Source: Rhabditophanes sp. KR3021
Taxonomy: Eukaryota; Nematoda; Chromadorea; Rhabditida; Alloionematidae
Assembly (NCBI GenBank): GCA_963281155.1
Contig: CAUJLY010000002.1
Span: forward strand, 4,092,001-4,156,000
DNA: 64,000 nucleotides
Reading direction: 5' to 3'
Below, in pieces: positions 12,200 to 22,156 of the stretch. The translations under genes were made by a program, and so were the position numbers. The notes below the pieces were generated by a model that did not search any database, was not told the DNA's origin, and was given only the letters and a program-made list of their open reading frames with translations. Each line of letters opens with the position of its first letter. The first letter of the stretch is position 1.

Positions 12200-13704
12200 A
12201 TGGTTTGGTTTGAAGGTGCCGTTTCTGAAGCAGTTGCAAAAAGTAAGGATGAAAAAGCTATTTTCATTGTTTATCTTCACCACAAGTTATGTAAGTCAAA
12301 CAAAACGCTTAATAATTATTAATATCGATGTTTTTAGCTGAAAAACAAGGAGAAACTGAACGTTTCGAGGCTTTTTGGTCACAAATTGATTTGGGCTTTT
12401 TTGAAGTTCCATATGTTGCTATCCGCGTTGAGATTGGTTCCACTTATTTTGCTCAATTCGCCAGTATTTGTAAGTATCTAATGCAACGTCATCATAATTA
12501 TTATTCTTTTAAGATAAGCATCCAGTTGTCCCATCTACTTACTTCATTGGGCAGGATGGTAAAGTCATTGACATTATCTCTTTGATTGAGGAAATCGACG
12601 GTGATATCTTCATAAATAGAATCACTAAGGCGTTTGATACCTTCGCTGGAAAGAATGGCTACAAGTCTTCTGTCGGTGCATCCATGACTCATGAGCAAAA
12701 GAACGAACATGTGAAGCAATTGGTCGATAAAGCATTGGCTCTCAAACAACAAAAAGATTTGGCAGAAAGTCATCAAAAGGAAATCGATCGTATCAATGAT
12801 GGCAAAAAAGCAGCCGAAGCAAAGGAAGCCTTCCGTGAGAAAGAATTGAAGGAAACCGCTGCTTCCTTGAAAAGACAAAAGGATGAAGACAAAGCTTACA
12901 AAAAGCGTCTCTTGGATCAAATGGAACTTGAAAAGAGAGAACGTCAAATTGACGAGGAAAGACGTAAAGGAATTTACACTCAGCCAAAGAAAACTCCTAC
13001 AGCAGCTACTGTTGCAGTTGCTTCCGACCGTTGTCAAATTCAACTTCGCTACCCCGATGGAAAAACAGCCGTCAAGGAATTCGATTCAACCACTTCTCTT
13101 CAAGCTCTCTACGACATCGTCGTATCCGAAAAGACCTTCGAGGGAGAGTTTTCGATTGTCTCGGCGTTCCCAAGAAAGGAATTCGTCGATTTGGAAAAGA
13201 ATTTCCTGGACTACCAGCTTACTCCTAGATCATGTATCTTGGTCGTACCCGTACGTTTAAATCTTTAAATGCCAAAAAAAAATTTTTATTTTCTAGAAAA
13301 GAACTGAGCAATAATAATTTTTTCGACTTATTAAAAACGTTTATTCATAACTAATTATTTTATTTCTTATTCTTAAATAAATTTTTTATGTATAGAAAGA
13401 GTATGATTCTCGTACCAGTGGTCCCATTACCGGACAGAACAATTACATTAGTGCGATTATAAACCTAATCAAAGCACCAATATTTGTTATTCTAAATTTT
13501 ATATTATCGTTTGTTGGGATGAATACCGCACCCGTTATAGAATCTGCTCCTGCCGAAACAAAGACAACGGACATTAAGAAGCCTGAGGATGAATCTCTAG
13601 TTCGCCAAAGAACAAACATCAGATCTCTCCCAAAAGACGGCAATGCAAGTTCAGACGATGAGAGAACCGAAACTTGGAATGGAAATTCCACGACACAATT
13701 GTAA
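12200..13704 (+). CDS. ubxn-4: UBX domain protein 4 (UBXN4/erasin)
   Basis: An ER-membrane adaptor that recruits the AAA ATPase p97/CDC-48 for ER-associated degradation. Four exons (12200-12290, 12338-12469, 12514-13250, 13396-13704). The N-terminus MVWFEGAVSEAV, with PSTYFIGQDGKVID later, is the thioredoxin-like fold of UBXN4. A long charged coiled coil covers roughly residues 140-260. The UBX domain begins at CQIQLRYPDG and contains the p97-binding loop AFPRKEF. A hydrophobic hairpin at about residues 335-355 (AIINLIKAPIFVILNFILSF) is the ER anchor, followed by an acidic tail. The final intron (13251-13395, 145 nt) is unusually long for this window but shows no inserted gene. Confidence 0.93.
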
Positions 13705-13831
13705 TTTATACAGAACAGTCACATTCTTATTTTGAAAATTTTATGTACCGTCATAATTTATTAAAAGTTTTGTCATTTGGTGAAAAATAAAATACTTTAT
13801 TGTTTAGTATCTTTCGTAAACAAACTTTAGT

Positions 13832-14307
13832 TTATTGGAACGTTTTCTTGTGGATTAGTTCCTTAATAAGTTCTTCCAACAAATCATCAGACACCTTGTT
13901 TTCCAAACTTGGGATAAGTGACTTGGCTTCTTCAGCTGTTTCAGGAAGCAAGTTGGATAATTGGGCCAGTTCGAACTTATGGATTTTATTTTGTCCATGA
14001 AATAATGTACGCACAGCACGGATAGTTTCACGGTTTTTGAATTTATTAAAACGCCTAGTGTAATCCAGGGTTTTGATAAAAACAGGACTCAACTCGTCGA
14101 TCTCCTCTTTTTGTTCACTTTGTTGTCTTCTGTGATCCAGTAGCATAAATACCTCAGACGTCAATAAAGCGTCACTGCTAGGATGATTGAATTCTAAATT
14201 AATAAAGTCAACCATGTGTATTTATGTGTCAAACCTTTAGGAAAACTCAAATCCGCTGCATCGTCAGTACTGGTTTCCGGGTTAGCTTTTGGAGCTGTAG
14301 ATGCCAT
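13832..14307 (-). CDS. rpb-4: RNA polymerase II subunit RPB4
   Basis: The RPB4/POLR2D subunit, which pairs with RPB7 to form the stalk of RNA polymerase II. Exon 1 (14307-14235) and exon 2 (14193-13832) join in phase 1 to give 144 residues, the normal size. Family signatures are LSFPKEFNHP, the HMLLDHRRQQ-like stretch, FKNRETIRAVRTL, HKFELAQL and PETAEEAKSLIPSLE, ending in a short basic tail. The 41-nt intron is canonical. Its start lies 153 bases after the stop of the small membrane protein on the same strand, so it may be the last gene of an operon that begins with seryl-tRNA synthetase. Confidence 0.95.
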
Positions 14308-14459
14308 CACAAATATTAAAAGTTTAAGTATTAAAAATTCGAATATACAATTTTAAATATAAAACAAATTTAATGTATGCAAACAACATTTTATTCACAA
14401 AGATATTGGAAATAGGTGTATGTGAAAAAGTATATGCAATATAAATTAGGATCGAAATA

Positions 14460-14846
14460 TTATTTAGGAGATGGTTTTTGAATGACTACGATTTGAGGTT
14501 GGATTGGCTGTCCATTAGCATCAACTCCTTGATTCAAAGTATTATCGGATTGCATCTTCGCGATTACTTTCTGAACATCCTTCATGATTTCTTTGTCGGT
14601 TTTGGGTTTGCTTGGCCTGGGGGACTTATTAGACTTATTTGTTGCCTTCTTCCTTGATGATTTTGACTTTTTCCTGGCTTTAAAAGCAATTTTCCCTTGG
14701 GCAACAAGAATTAGGCACATAACTGCAGCTCCAAGTACAAGTGAGATCATGCTAACCAAGACTTGGCCAATTACAGAGCGGGGACCATTGCCATATTGTG
14801 GAGTATATTGAGCATTTTGTTGTTGATAGCCGTTGTTACTATTCAT
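14460..14846 (-). CDS. Small single-pass membrane protein, unknown
   Basis: A single-exon frame of 128 residues from the chosen ATG (an ATG four codons upstream is also possible). An Asn/Gln-rich head is followed by one strong transmembrane segment at about residues 27-47 (QVLVSMISLVLGAAVMCLIL). A very basic Lys/Ser/Arg tract comes next (about 50-75), then a short helix (KEIMKDVQKVIAKMQ) and a Pro/Gln/Val tail. The positive-inside rule predicts a cytosolic C-terminus. I do not recognise a family. It lies between MUT (91 bases) and RPB4 (152 bases), all on the minus strand, which supports co-transcription rather than a shared function. Confidence 0.65.
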   Translation of the reverse strand: MNSNNGYQQQNAQYTPQYGNGPRSVIGQVLVSMISLVLGAAVMCLILVAQGKIAFKARKKSKSSRKKATNKSNKSPRPSKPKTDKEIMKDVQKVIAKMQSDNTLNQGVDANGQPIQPQIVVIQKPSPK

Positions 14847-14936
14847 TGTAATGAACAAAATGATGCGTATTAAATTTATTTTATAATGTGTTGACTAAAT
14901 AAATGAAAATTACAATATTTGGCAATTCTATCTTTA

Positions 14937-17723
14937 TTAATCTAATTTTAGTTTCTTTTCAAGTTTATCCAAGATTTCATTGGCGCACTCGGGAAGTCTT
15001 GATCCTGGGCCAAAAACACATGAAACTCCTGCTTTGTAAAGGGCATCGTAATCTTGAGGAGGGATAACTCCGCCTGCGATAACCATGATATCACCTCGTC
15101 CTAATTTCTTCAATTCATCAATCAAGAGTGGAATGAGTGTGAGATGGCCAGCTGCAAGACTGCTAGCACCAACAATATGAACATCAGCATCCACTGCCTG
15201 TCTAGCTGCTTCTTCAGGTGTCTGGAATAATGGACCGACATCAACATCAAACCCAAGATCAGCAAAACCAGTTGCTACAACCTTTGAGCCTCTATCGTGC
15301 CCATCTTGACCTAATTTAGCTACAAACAAACGGCAAGATCTTCCTTCCTTCTCCGAGAATTTCTTCACTCTATTAATTACATGTGTGATTTCATTAGAAT
15401 CTCCGAAACTATTGATATAAGCGCCTGATACCATTCGAATAGTAGCAGCGTATCTTGAAAATACACTCTCCATAGCATCACTCATTTCCCCAACGGTAAT
15501 TCTAGCACGAGCAGCATCGACGGCAGCTTGCAATAGATTTCCTCCGTTATTGCAGCAATCTTTGATATTCTGAATAGCGTCCTCAGCTTTTTTCTTATCT
15601 CTAGTTTCACGATTCTTTTGCAACTTGTCGCATTGGGACTTTCTTACTTTTGCATTGTCGACTTGAAGAATCTCAATTGGATCTTCTTTTTCCAACTTAT
15701 ACTTGTTAACTCCGACAATAACATCATCTCCACGATCGATTCTAGCTTGCTTCTTAGCAGCTGCTTCTTCAATTCGAAGTTTTGGCATTCCTCAAATAGA
15801 CTCATTAATAAATGAATTTTTAATAAAATAAGATACTTCAAAACCTTGTAATTTTTAGTTTGTCCGAAATCTATTTACGTGTTGTATAATTAACATCAAA
15901 TTTAACTTATACTAATCATCTTTAATAATCTTAATGCTTAAAGATCGCCTTAACTAAGTGTTTTTATCCAAAAATCTAATACTAACAGCAGATCAATTGC
16001 TGGGTGCACATAGATGATCAGAAAACAAATCATTTATATAAAGATCTATTCTCTAAAAAAATTGATGTGAACATATCTTAAATAATGACTACTGTGGACA
16101 GACTGCTAATCCCTCCTCAGGAAATGCATCTCTATCATTTGTCCCTACATAGATATTACCAAAAATAGGGAAGTAGTGAAATTAATCCTCAAACATTTTT
16201 CTGTCTGTGAATCCATTGAATTCCCTCCAAAGTGCTAATCCCATTTATAATTAGCTAATTATTTTTAAAGCATTACCGGTTGCGACAGCTTTAGCCATTC
16301 CTCCCAATTCATCCACTTCTTTTATGATCTCCATAGCTCGGTTGTACAGATCATCTGTCAGTGATTCCATCATGTATGAACCTCCCCATGGATCAGCTAC
16401 TTTAGTAATTCCAGTTTCTTCTTGAATAATAATTTGGGTGTTTCTTGCAATTCTGGCAGATTGGCGTGTTGGCAAGCAAACAGCTTCATCAAAAGCATTC
16501 GTATGAAGAGACTGAGTCCCCCAAAAACGGCTGCCATTGCTTCAATTGTTGTTCTGACAACATTGTTATAGGGGTCTTGAGCAGTTAGAGACCATCCAGA
16601 GGTTTGGGAATGGGTTCTGAGCATTAGTGACTTGGCTGTCTTTGGTTGGAAACGTTCTTTCACAAGTGTTGCCCATAATCTTCTACCGGCTCTCATTTTG
16701 GCTACTTCCATGTAAAAGTTCATTGATACTCCCCAAAAGAAACTAAGCTAAAGTAGACCAAAAGATTAAAATAAGTAACTTGAACGGCAAATTAAAATAC
16801 CCTTGGTGCAAATTGGTCAATTAAAAGACCAGCGTTTAATCCGGTTTGGCAATACTCTAATCCATCGGCAATGGTGAATGCCATTTCCAATGCTGCATCT
16901 GCTCCTGCTTCTTGAATATGATATCCGGAAATTGAAATGGAATTGAATTTTGACATATGTTGAGCAGTGTAAGCAAAAATGTCTCCGATGATTCTCATTG
17001 ACGCTTCTGGAGGGTATATGTAAGTGTTTCGAACCATGAATTCTTTCAGAATATCATTTTGAATCGTACCGGCAAGTAGTTTTTGACTAACTCCCTGCTC
17101 TTCCGCTGCGACGATATACATTGCCAACACAGGAATAACTGCTCCATTCATTGTCATTGAAACGGAGATTTTGTCCAAAGGAATGCCATTGAACAGAGCT
17201 TTCATGTCGTCTACGTAATCAACTGCCACTCCTGCCATTCCGACGTCTCCTGAAACTCTAGCATTGTCAGAGTCATAGCCTCTGTGGGTTGGAAGATCGA
17301 AGGCAACCGAAACTCCTTGTTGTCCTGCTTTAATATTTTCCTTGTAAAATTTGTTTGATTCCTCCACAGTTGAAAAGCCAGCATATTGTCTAAATTAACA
17401 TTTATATGCCCATAATACTAAATTTACCTGACGGTCCATGGTCTTTGGGTGTACATTGTAGGGTATGGGCCACGAGTGAAAGGAAATTGGCCAGGCAATT
17501 CTTGTTCACTCTTTTCAAAATCAGAGCGGCGATCAGAAACGGTGTATAGTGGCTTGATATCTATACCTTCAGTAGTATGCCAAATCAATGATTCTGGTTC
17601 TTTTCCTTTTAATTCCTTCTTTGCCATGGCAGCCCATTTCGGGTCTAGTTCAGAAGAAAATACACGTCTATTAGTATTTAATAAAGTATTCGGCTTGACA
17701 ACAACATTTCTAAGTCTTTGCAT
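14937..17723 (-). CDS. mmcm-1: Methylmalonyl-CoA mutase, mitochondrial
   Basis: An adenosylcobalamin enzyme that turns methylmalonyl-CoA into succinyl-CoA in propionate breakdown. Exons: 17723-17428, 17389-16801, 16747-16277, 15790-14937. A mitochondrial-type leader (MQRLRNVVV) precedes the TIM barrel ([40 protein letters not shown]). The C-terminal B12 domain carries GQDGHDRG (cobalt-binding His), GFADLGFDV and GGVIPPQDY. Exon 3 is one base short: a missing base near 16517, after AAVFGG, breaks the frame, and the exon length (471) confirms a deletion of one. I read this as assembly error or a recent lesion in an otherwise intact gene. The intron 15791-16276 (486 nt) holds a remnant of the intronic family. 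A TTTCAG acceptor sits just before the ATG. Confidence 0.93.
15850..16240 (+). pseudogene. Intronic GIY-YIG-like family, copy 3 (remnant in MUT intron)
   Basis: The only long intron of MUT (15791-16276) carries, antisense to MUT, a short remnant. [12 protein letters not shown] (about 16166-16201) matches the shared C-terminal motif [11 protein letters not shown] of the SerRS-intron copy at the nucleotide level (gggaagtagtg). A stretch near 15870 (ctatttacgtg) resembles the 5' flank of copies 1, 2 and 4. Everything between is unrecognisable, so this is the oldest or most deleted copy in the window. Confidence 0.5.
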
Positions 17724-18015
17724 TGTAAACGTCTGAAACATAAAAATAATATTGAATGTTAATTGCACGTAATTAATAAGCTTTGATGCCTTGGCTGATC
17801 AACTTCACCTACAATTAGTTTGAAATTGGAGAAACGTTCAATTACAGATGTTTCAAGAGTTTTAGAAACGAATATAGGAAAAGTAGATTTTAAATTAAGA
17901 TAGTTAAAGACGCATAGCATTAGATATTAACAACGTTAAACATGTATTTTAATATTGGGTAATGTAGCAATTTATTAAAGAATCTTTACATGCACTGATA
18001 TATAATAAATAGCAA

Positions 18016-18535
18016 TTAAAAGTCTCCCATTACCATAGTTGTTCCTTGGGCCTTGCGCGTTTCTGCCAATTGGTTTCTCTTGTCGAGACGTACGGCCCAG
18101 TGGCAATCCAAATCGTAAGGCTTGGTATCAACAGTATAAAATTCTCCATTTGGAAGTGGCTTCTTACACATGGTACATCTGAAACAGCGAGGATGCCAAT
18201 GCTTGTCCAATGCTATCAAGCAGGTGTCAACGAGAGTTTCACTGCACCCAGCACATTTAGGGTTGAATCTAGCTGCAAAACATGGAACACAAAATGGCAT
18301 GTTATCAGCAATCTAAAATGGATTTTTATACAAATAAACTATTAAATGAACTTACTTGGAAAGTTTGCTTGATCGGTTTGCTGCAGCCATTGCACGTAAA
18401 ATGTTCCGGATGCCAGAGTCTATGCAAAGCCATGATTGCTTCCTCGCCAATAGATCCCGAACACTTGGCACACATTCTCCGGTCGTCAGTCATCACTCCG
18501 CCAGGATTTTGAAGAACTTGATTCTTAGCACTCAT
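18016..18535 (-). CDS. Two-LIM-domain protein
   Basis: Two exons (18535-18356 and 18312-18016) encode 158 residues. The protein is little more than two LIM zinc-binding domains. The first starts CAKCSGSIGEEAIMAL, with HRLWHPEHF and CNGC. The second starts CAGCSETLVDTCLIAL, with KHWHPRCFRCTMC. All eight metal ligands of each domain appear present. LIM domains mediate protein-protein contacts, commonly at muscle attachment, focal adhesion or in the nucleus. There is no LD motif, PDZ or homeodomain, so paxillin, ALP/Enigma and LIM-homeodomain families are not proven; it may be a short paxillin/PINCH-related or CRP-like adaptor. It lies 220 bases downstream of SerRS and 293 upstream of MUT, same strand. 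Confidence 0.85.
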
Positions 18536-18755
18536 TTTCAGAGAAATTCGAGAAAATGCAATTGAGTGAGGTGAAATTACGATTTGATTCGGGAACGTGT
18601 TCTCTCATTTATGATTGGAAAATTTAAATTTATGAACGACGTGTACTCCACCACCAAAAATTTAAATTTATTTAAGATAAAGCAATATTTATTTGTCATT
18701 ACAGAAATTAATTATAATAATGCATATAAATGAAGTAACAATAATTATTATAAAC

Positions 18756-21700
18756 TTATGGTTTGGTTTCTAAGTCAACTGGAGCTGGTTTAACAAATAG
18801 AAGAATATCTCTGTATTTTTTTGGCATGAAGGGCTTCAATACCTCTGGAATAATAATCCCTTCTTCAGTTTGGAAGTTTTCTAGGATTGCGCAGATCGCA
18901 CGAGTGGTAGCACACATGGTTGAGTTAAGCATATGAACATATTCCGGTTCTCCGTCTCCTTTCTTGGTTTGTCCGTAGCGGATTTTCAAGTTGCGGGACT
19001 GGTAATCAGTGCAGTTTGAGCACGAAACCAATTCTCTGAATGCCTTTGAGCCAGGGAACCAAGCTTCCAAGTCGTATTTTTTGGCAGCAGCCAAATTCAA
19101 TTCTCCAGAAACAATATTAACAATTTGGTACGGAATCCCCAACGATTGGTAGAACTCCTCGCAATTTCCAATCATCTCGTCAAACATCTCCCATGAAATA
19201 TTTTCCCTTGGTGAACAAATGACGAATTGTTCAATTTTTTCAAACTGATGGACGCGGAAGATTCCACGTGTGTCGCGACCATGAGATCCAGCTTCTTGAC
19301 GGAAGCACGTGCTGTATCCAGCGTACTTAATTGGCAAAGTATCGGGATGAAGCCACTCATCCTTGTGGAATGCAGCAATCGGTTGTTCGGAAGTCGCAAT
19401 TAAATACTTATCCTCAGATCCCTCGCCATTGGGCTCGGTATTTTTGTCACTTAATTTGTAAAGTTCCTCATCAAATTGGGATAATTGGGCTACCTCGGCC
19501 ATCACACTTTTGCGCATGAAGAATGGTGGATAAAGGGGAGTATAATCTTTATCTCCAAGTAATTGCAGACTGTAATTGATCAATGCCAATTCTAAGTATA
19601 CAAGGCATCCTTTAAGGAAGTAAGCTCTTGATCCGGCCACTCTTTGTCCACGATCACCATCATACCCGTCAACCATGAAAGCAAGATCGAAATGAGAGTA
19701 TCTCTTAGTGGTCTTGATGTCTCCGAATGTACGGATGATTTCGTTGTCATCTTCGGTATTACTAATGATAACACTGTCGTGAAGCCAATTTCCAATGCTA
19801 ATAATTAGTTTGTCGCGTTCATCTGCAATTTCCTTCAGTAACTCTTCTACCTCTCCAACTTGCTTGACAACTAGTGGGTTAAGAGTCTTGATTACATCAA
19901 CCTTGAATGGCTCGATGTCAGCAGCAGTAATTTCTGATAATCTGGATTCGATGTCACTTGGTAGTTGATCAATCCCATCCTTTGATTTGGATTTCATTTT
20001 CCCACCAATGACCTTGGAAATGGTATTTCTGGTACGATTCAAACGATCCTTCTTGAAGGTGGCTAAATATAAAAGTTAAGTCTTTTTCAGGGTTCAAATT
20101 ACCTCCCTTTTGTGATTTAATATTAATGTAAAAAAGATTACAACTTTTAAATTATTGGGTTAATGCAAGACTCTACCAACTCTTGTCTCAGACTTTCAAA
20201 TTTTAATACGAGCTAAAAGCTATTTACGGGACATGGCTATATTTAGATTAAATACGCATTTACTATGTAATTCATTATGTCTATTTTAGTGGTAAAATCA
20301 CCTCTCATTATGTGTTTAGCAAATATCATGGAAGATAAGAAGGCTAATCTCTTTCGGGAAGAGGAGATGATTCTATTTCTCGGTCATTTGGAAAGTGCTA
20401 GTATTAATGTGGAGGAGAAGGTTGCTTGCTCTGGCGATGTAATGTCGATCTTAACAAGAAGTAAGAATTCTGTGGATGGATTAAGTTTAAACAGTCATTG
20501 CTTGCAGTAACTCTTTCATTTTAGGTCCACTTCAAATTAGGGGTGAGGAAGTGATAGGGTTACAGTTGGAAGAGCTGGTCTGCCATAAAACGAAAATGGA
20601 AGAGCCTAGTTTAAATACTGATAAGGAGTTGAATGGTGAAGAATTAGAGAAATGTATCGAGTGATTAGGCTGGACAGAAATACCCTGCACAAGCACAAAT
20701 ACATTTGAAAGAAACAAATATCAGAATATGAACAAACCTTCTACCTGAAAGATTCAATCTTTTTGTTTTTGAGAGGAAAATTGGTAAGAAACAGAATCTT
20801 CGAATCACTCCAGACATGTGGGGTCAACTTACTGAAGATCTTGGGACAATTGTTGATTTAACAGTTAGTTATTTGTCATCATTTTTATTTGGGAGTAATG
20901 TAATCTCATGCAGTTTTGAGGCTCAAGGATTTCTAGTACATTTTCGTCTTATGAATTGTTATACTATATTATTCATTCATCATACAAGTATCCAGCTTTT
21001 ACAAGGTACTTCTTTAATATTTTATTGAAAGTTAAACGCATTATTAATGCTTTTAATATGCATAAGTAGATGAATTTAGTAGGTCCCAGATCGATACTGC
21101 ATTTCGTATGATGGAAAAGGTTAATGAGGTAGATGAAATCAAACAACTTGCCCTAGATATCCAAACAGAATTGATGGGGGAAGTTGAGTAAACTTTTCAC
21201 TTAATAATACCCGCCGATGTTGCTTTCTCAAAACAAGACGGAGGACTACGGGTGACATGCCATACAAAAATTCAAACATGCTGTTGAGTTAGAAATGCTA
21301 CTTGATAGAAAAGAAGACTTCATGAAAGAAGTTATTTGGAATAAGTCATTTGGTAGGAAGGGCGTTATTATAATAAAGAATTGGTACCAGCCAAAAGAAG
21401 TTGCAAATAATTTTGAATGTATCCTCATTAACGCTCTCTACCACAACTTACTAATTCCAACTCAGGTAAGTCTTCATTCGAAGTAGTCCACATCATGCTT
21501 CCAAAAATGAATAGGGAAGTAGTGGATCTTATCCTAGGATAATTTTTAAAGCTAATAATGATATTAAAGATGCTGAATATGCCCAATTTTTTAAAAAAGT
21601 TTAATTTTTAATTTAACCAAGTTTGATCGTACCTTCTCTCCATTTTTTGTCTAGGTCGACAATTTTCCCAACAACGGCAGTATCCTTGTGGCGTTTCTTT

Positions 21701-21768
21701 TGATTTTCCAAAACTAAGTTAGGATCTCCTCCCTTTTCTTCACGGAAACTATCAATGCTGAGAACCAT
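18756..21768 (-). CDS. sars-1: Seryl-tRNA synthetase, cytosolic
   Basis: Charges tRNA-Ser with serine (class II). Exon 1 (21768-21633) gives [16 protein letters not shown], the conserved eukaryotic N-terminus, and joins in phase 1 to the single large exon 2 (20062-18756); total 480 residues. The long-helix tRNA-binding arm runs from about residue 40 to 110. Class II motifs follow: [44 protein letters not shown] (motif 2), [27 protein letters not shown], and [18 protein letters not shown] (motif 3). A Lys-rich tail is short. Its one intron is 1,570 nt, about 35 times the local norm, because it hosts an antisense member of the intronic family. Confidence 0.96.
20140..21605 (+). pseudogene. Intronic GIY-YIG-like family, copy 4 (in SerRS intron)
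   Basis: Nearly fills SerRS intron 20063-21632, on the opposite strand. The 5' flank (20150-20310) matches that of copy 1 (actctaccaactct, gctaaaagctat). An exon starting near 20326 ([14 protein letters not shown]) runs to a possible donor at 20460. Then [16 protein letters not shown] (about 20740), a Glu-motif region [20 protein letters not shown] (21386-21445), and [15 protein letters not shown] with an in-frame stop (about 21497-21541). Several stops and shifts separate these blocks. The YIG strand and zinc finger are not recognisable. Confidence 0.68.
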
Positions 21769-22156
21769 TTTAAACAATCTAGAAGCAAGGTGGATAAAAA
21801 TAATTATAAAGTAAGTAAAAATGTTGGCCACGTTATCAAAGTAATACGAAATATGTGTGGGAAAAAGTATAGTATCCGATATTATGAAATATTGTTATTA
21901 AATGATTAATAAATGTTGTTTATCAACACAAATGGAATATTAATTGCCATGATGAAATCTCTTCTTAATACTCCATCCTCCAATTGCTCAAAGCTTCGTG
22001 TCAAGAATTAGCCACAAACTTACCGGAAACAAAGTTTTAATATTTGTATGTATCGTTATTCCAATAGACAACGTTGTCAATTCTTTCAGAAAGAATATTT
22101 TAATAGAAAAAATTTTTATTAATGACAGTAAATATAAATAAAATGAAGATATACAG
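21769..22156. other. Intergenic, RBM-like 3' end to SerRS start
   Basis: Spacer of 388 bases on the 5' side of SerRS. No coding or RNA signal is evident. It is longer than the spacing within the downstream SerRS-LIM-MUT-TM-RPB4 chain, so SerRS may begin that unit. Confidence 0.4.

Noticed and set aside
12501..13043. 180-codon minus-strand frame
   Set aside because: Mirror image of the UBXN4 coiled-coil coding region; no own domain.
21613..21831. Short minus-strand frame treated at first as a separate small gene
   Set aside because: It is exon 1 of seryl-tRNA synthetase, joined in phase 1 across the giant intron.
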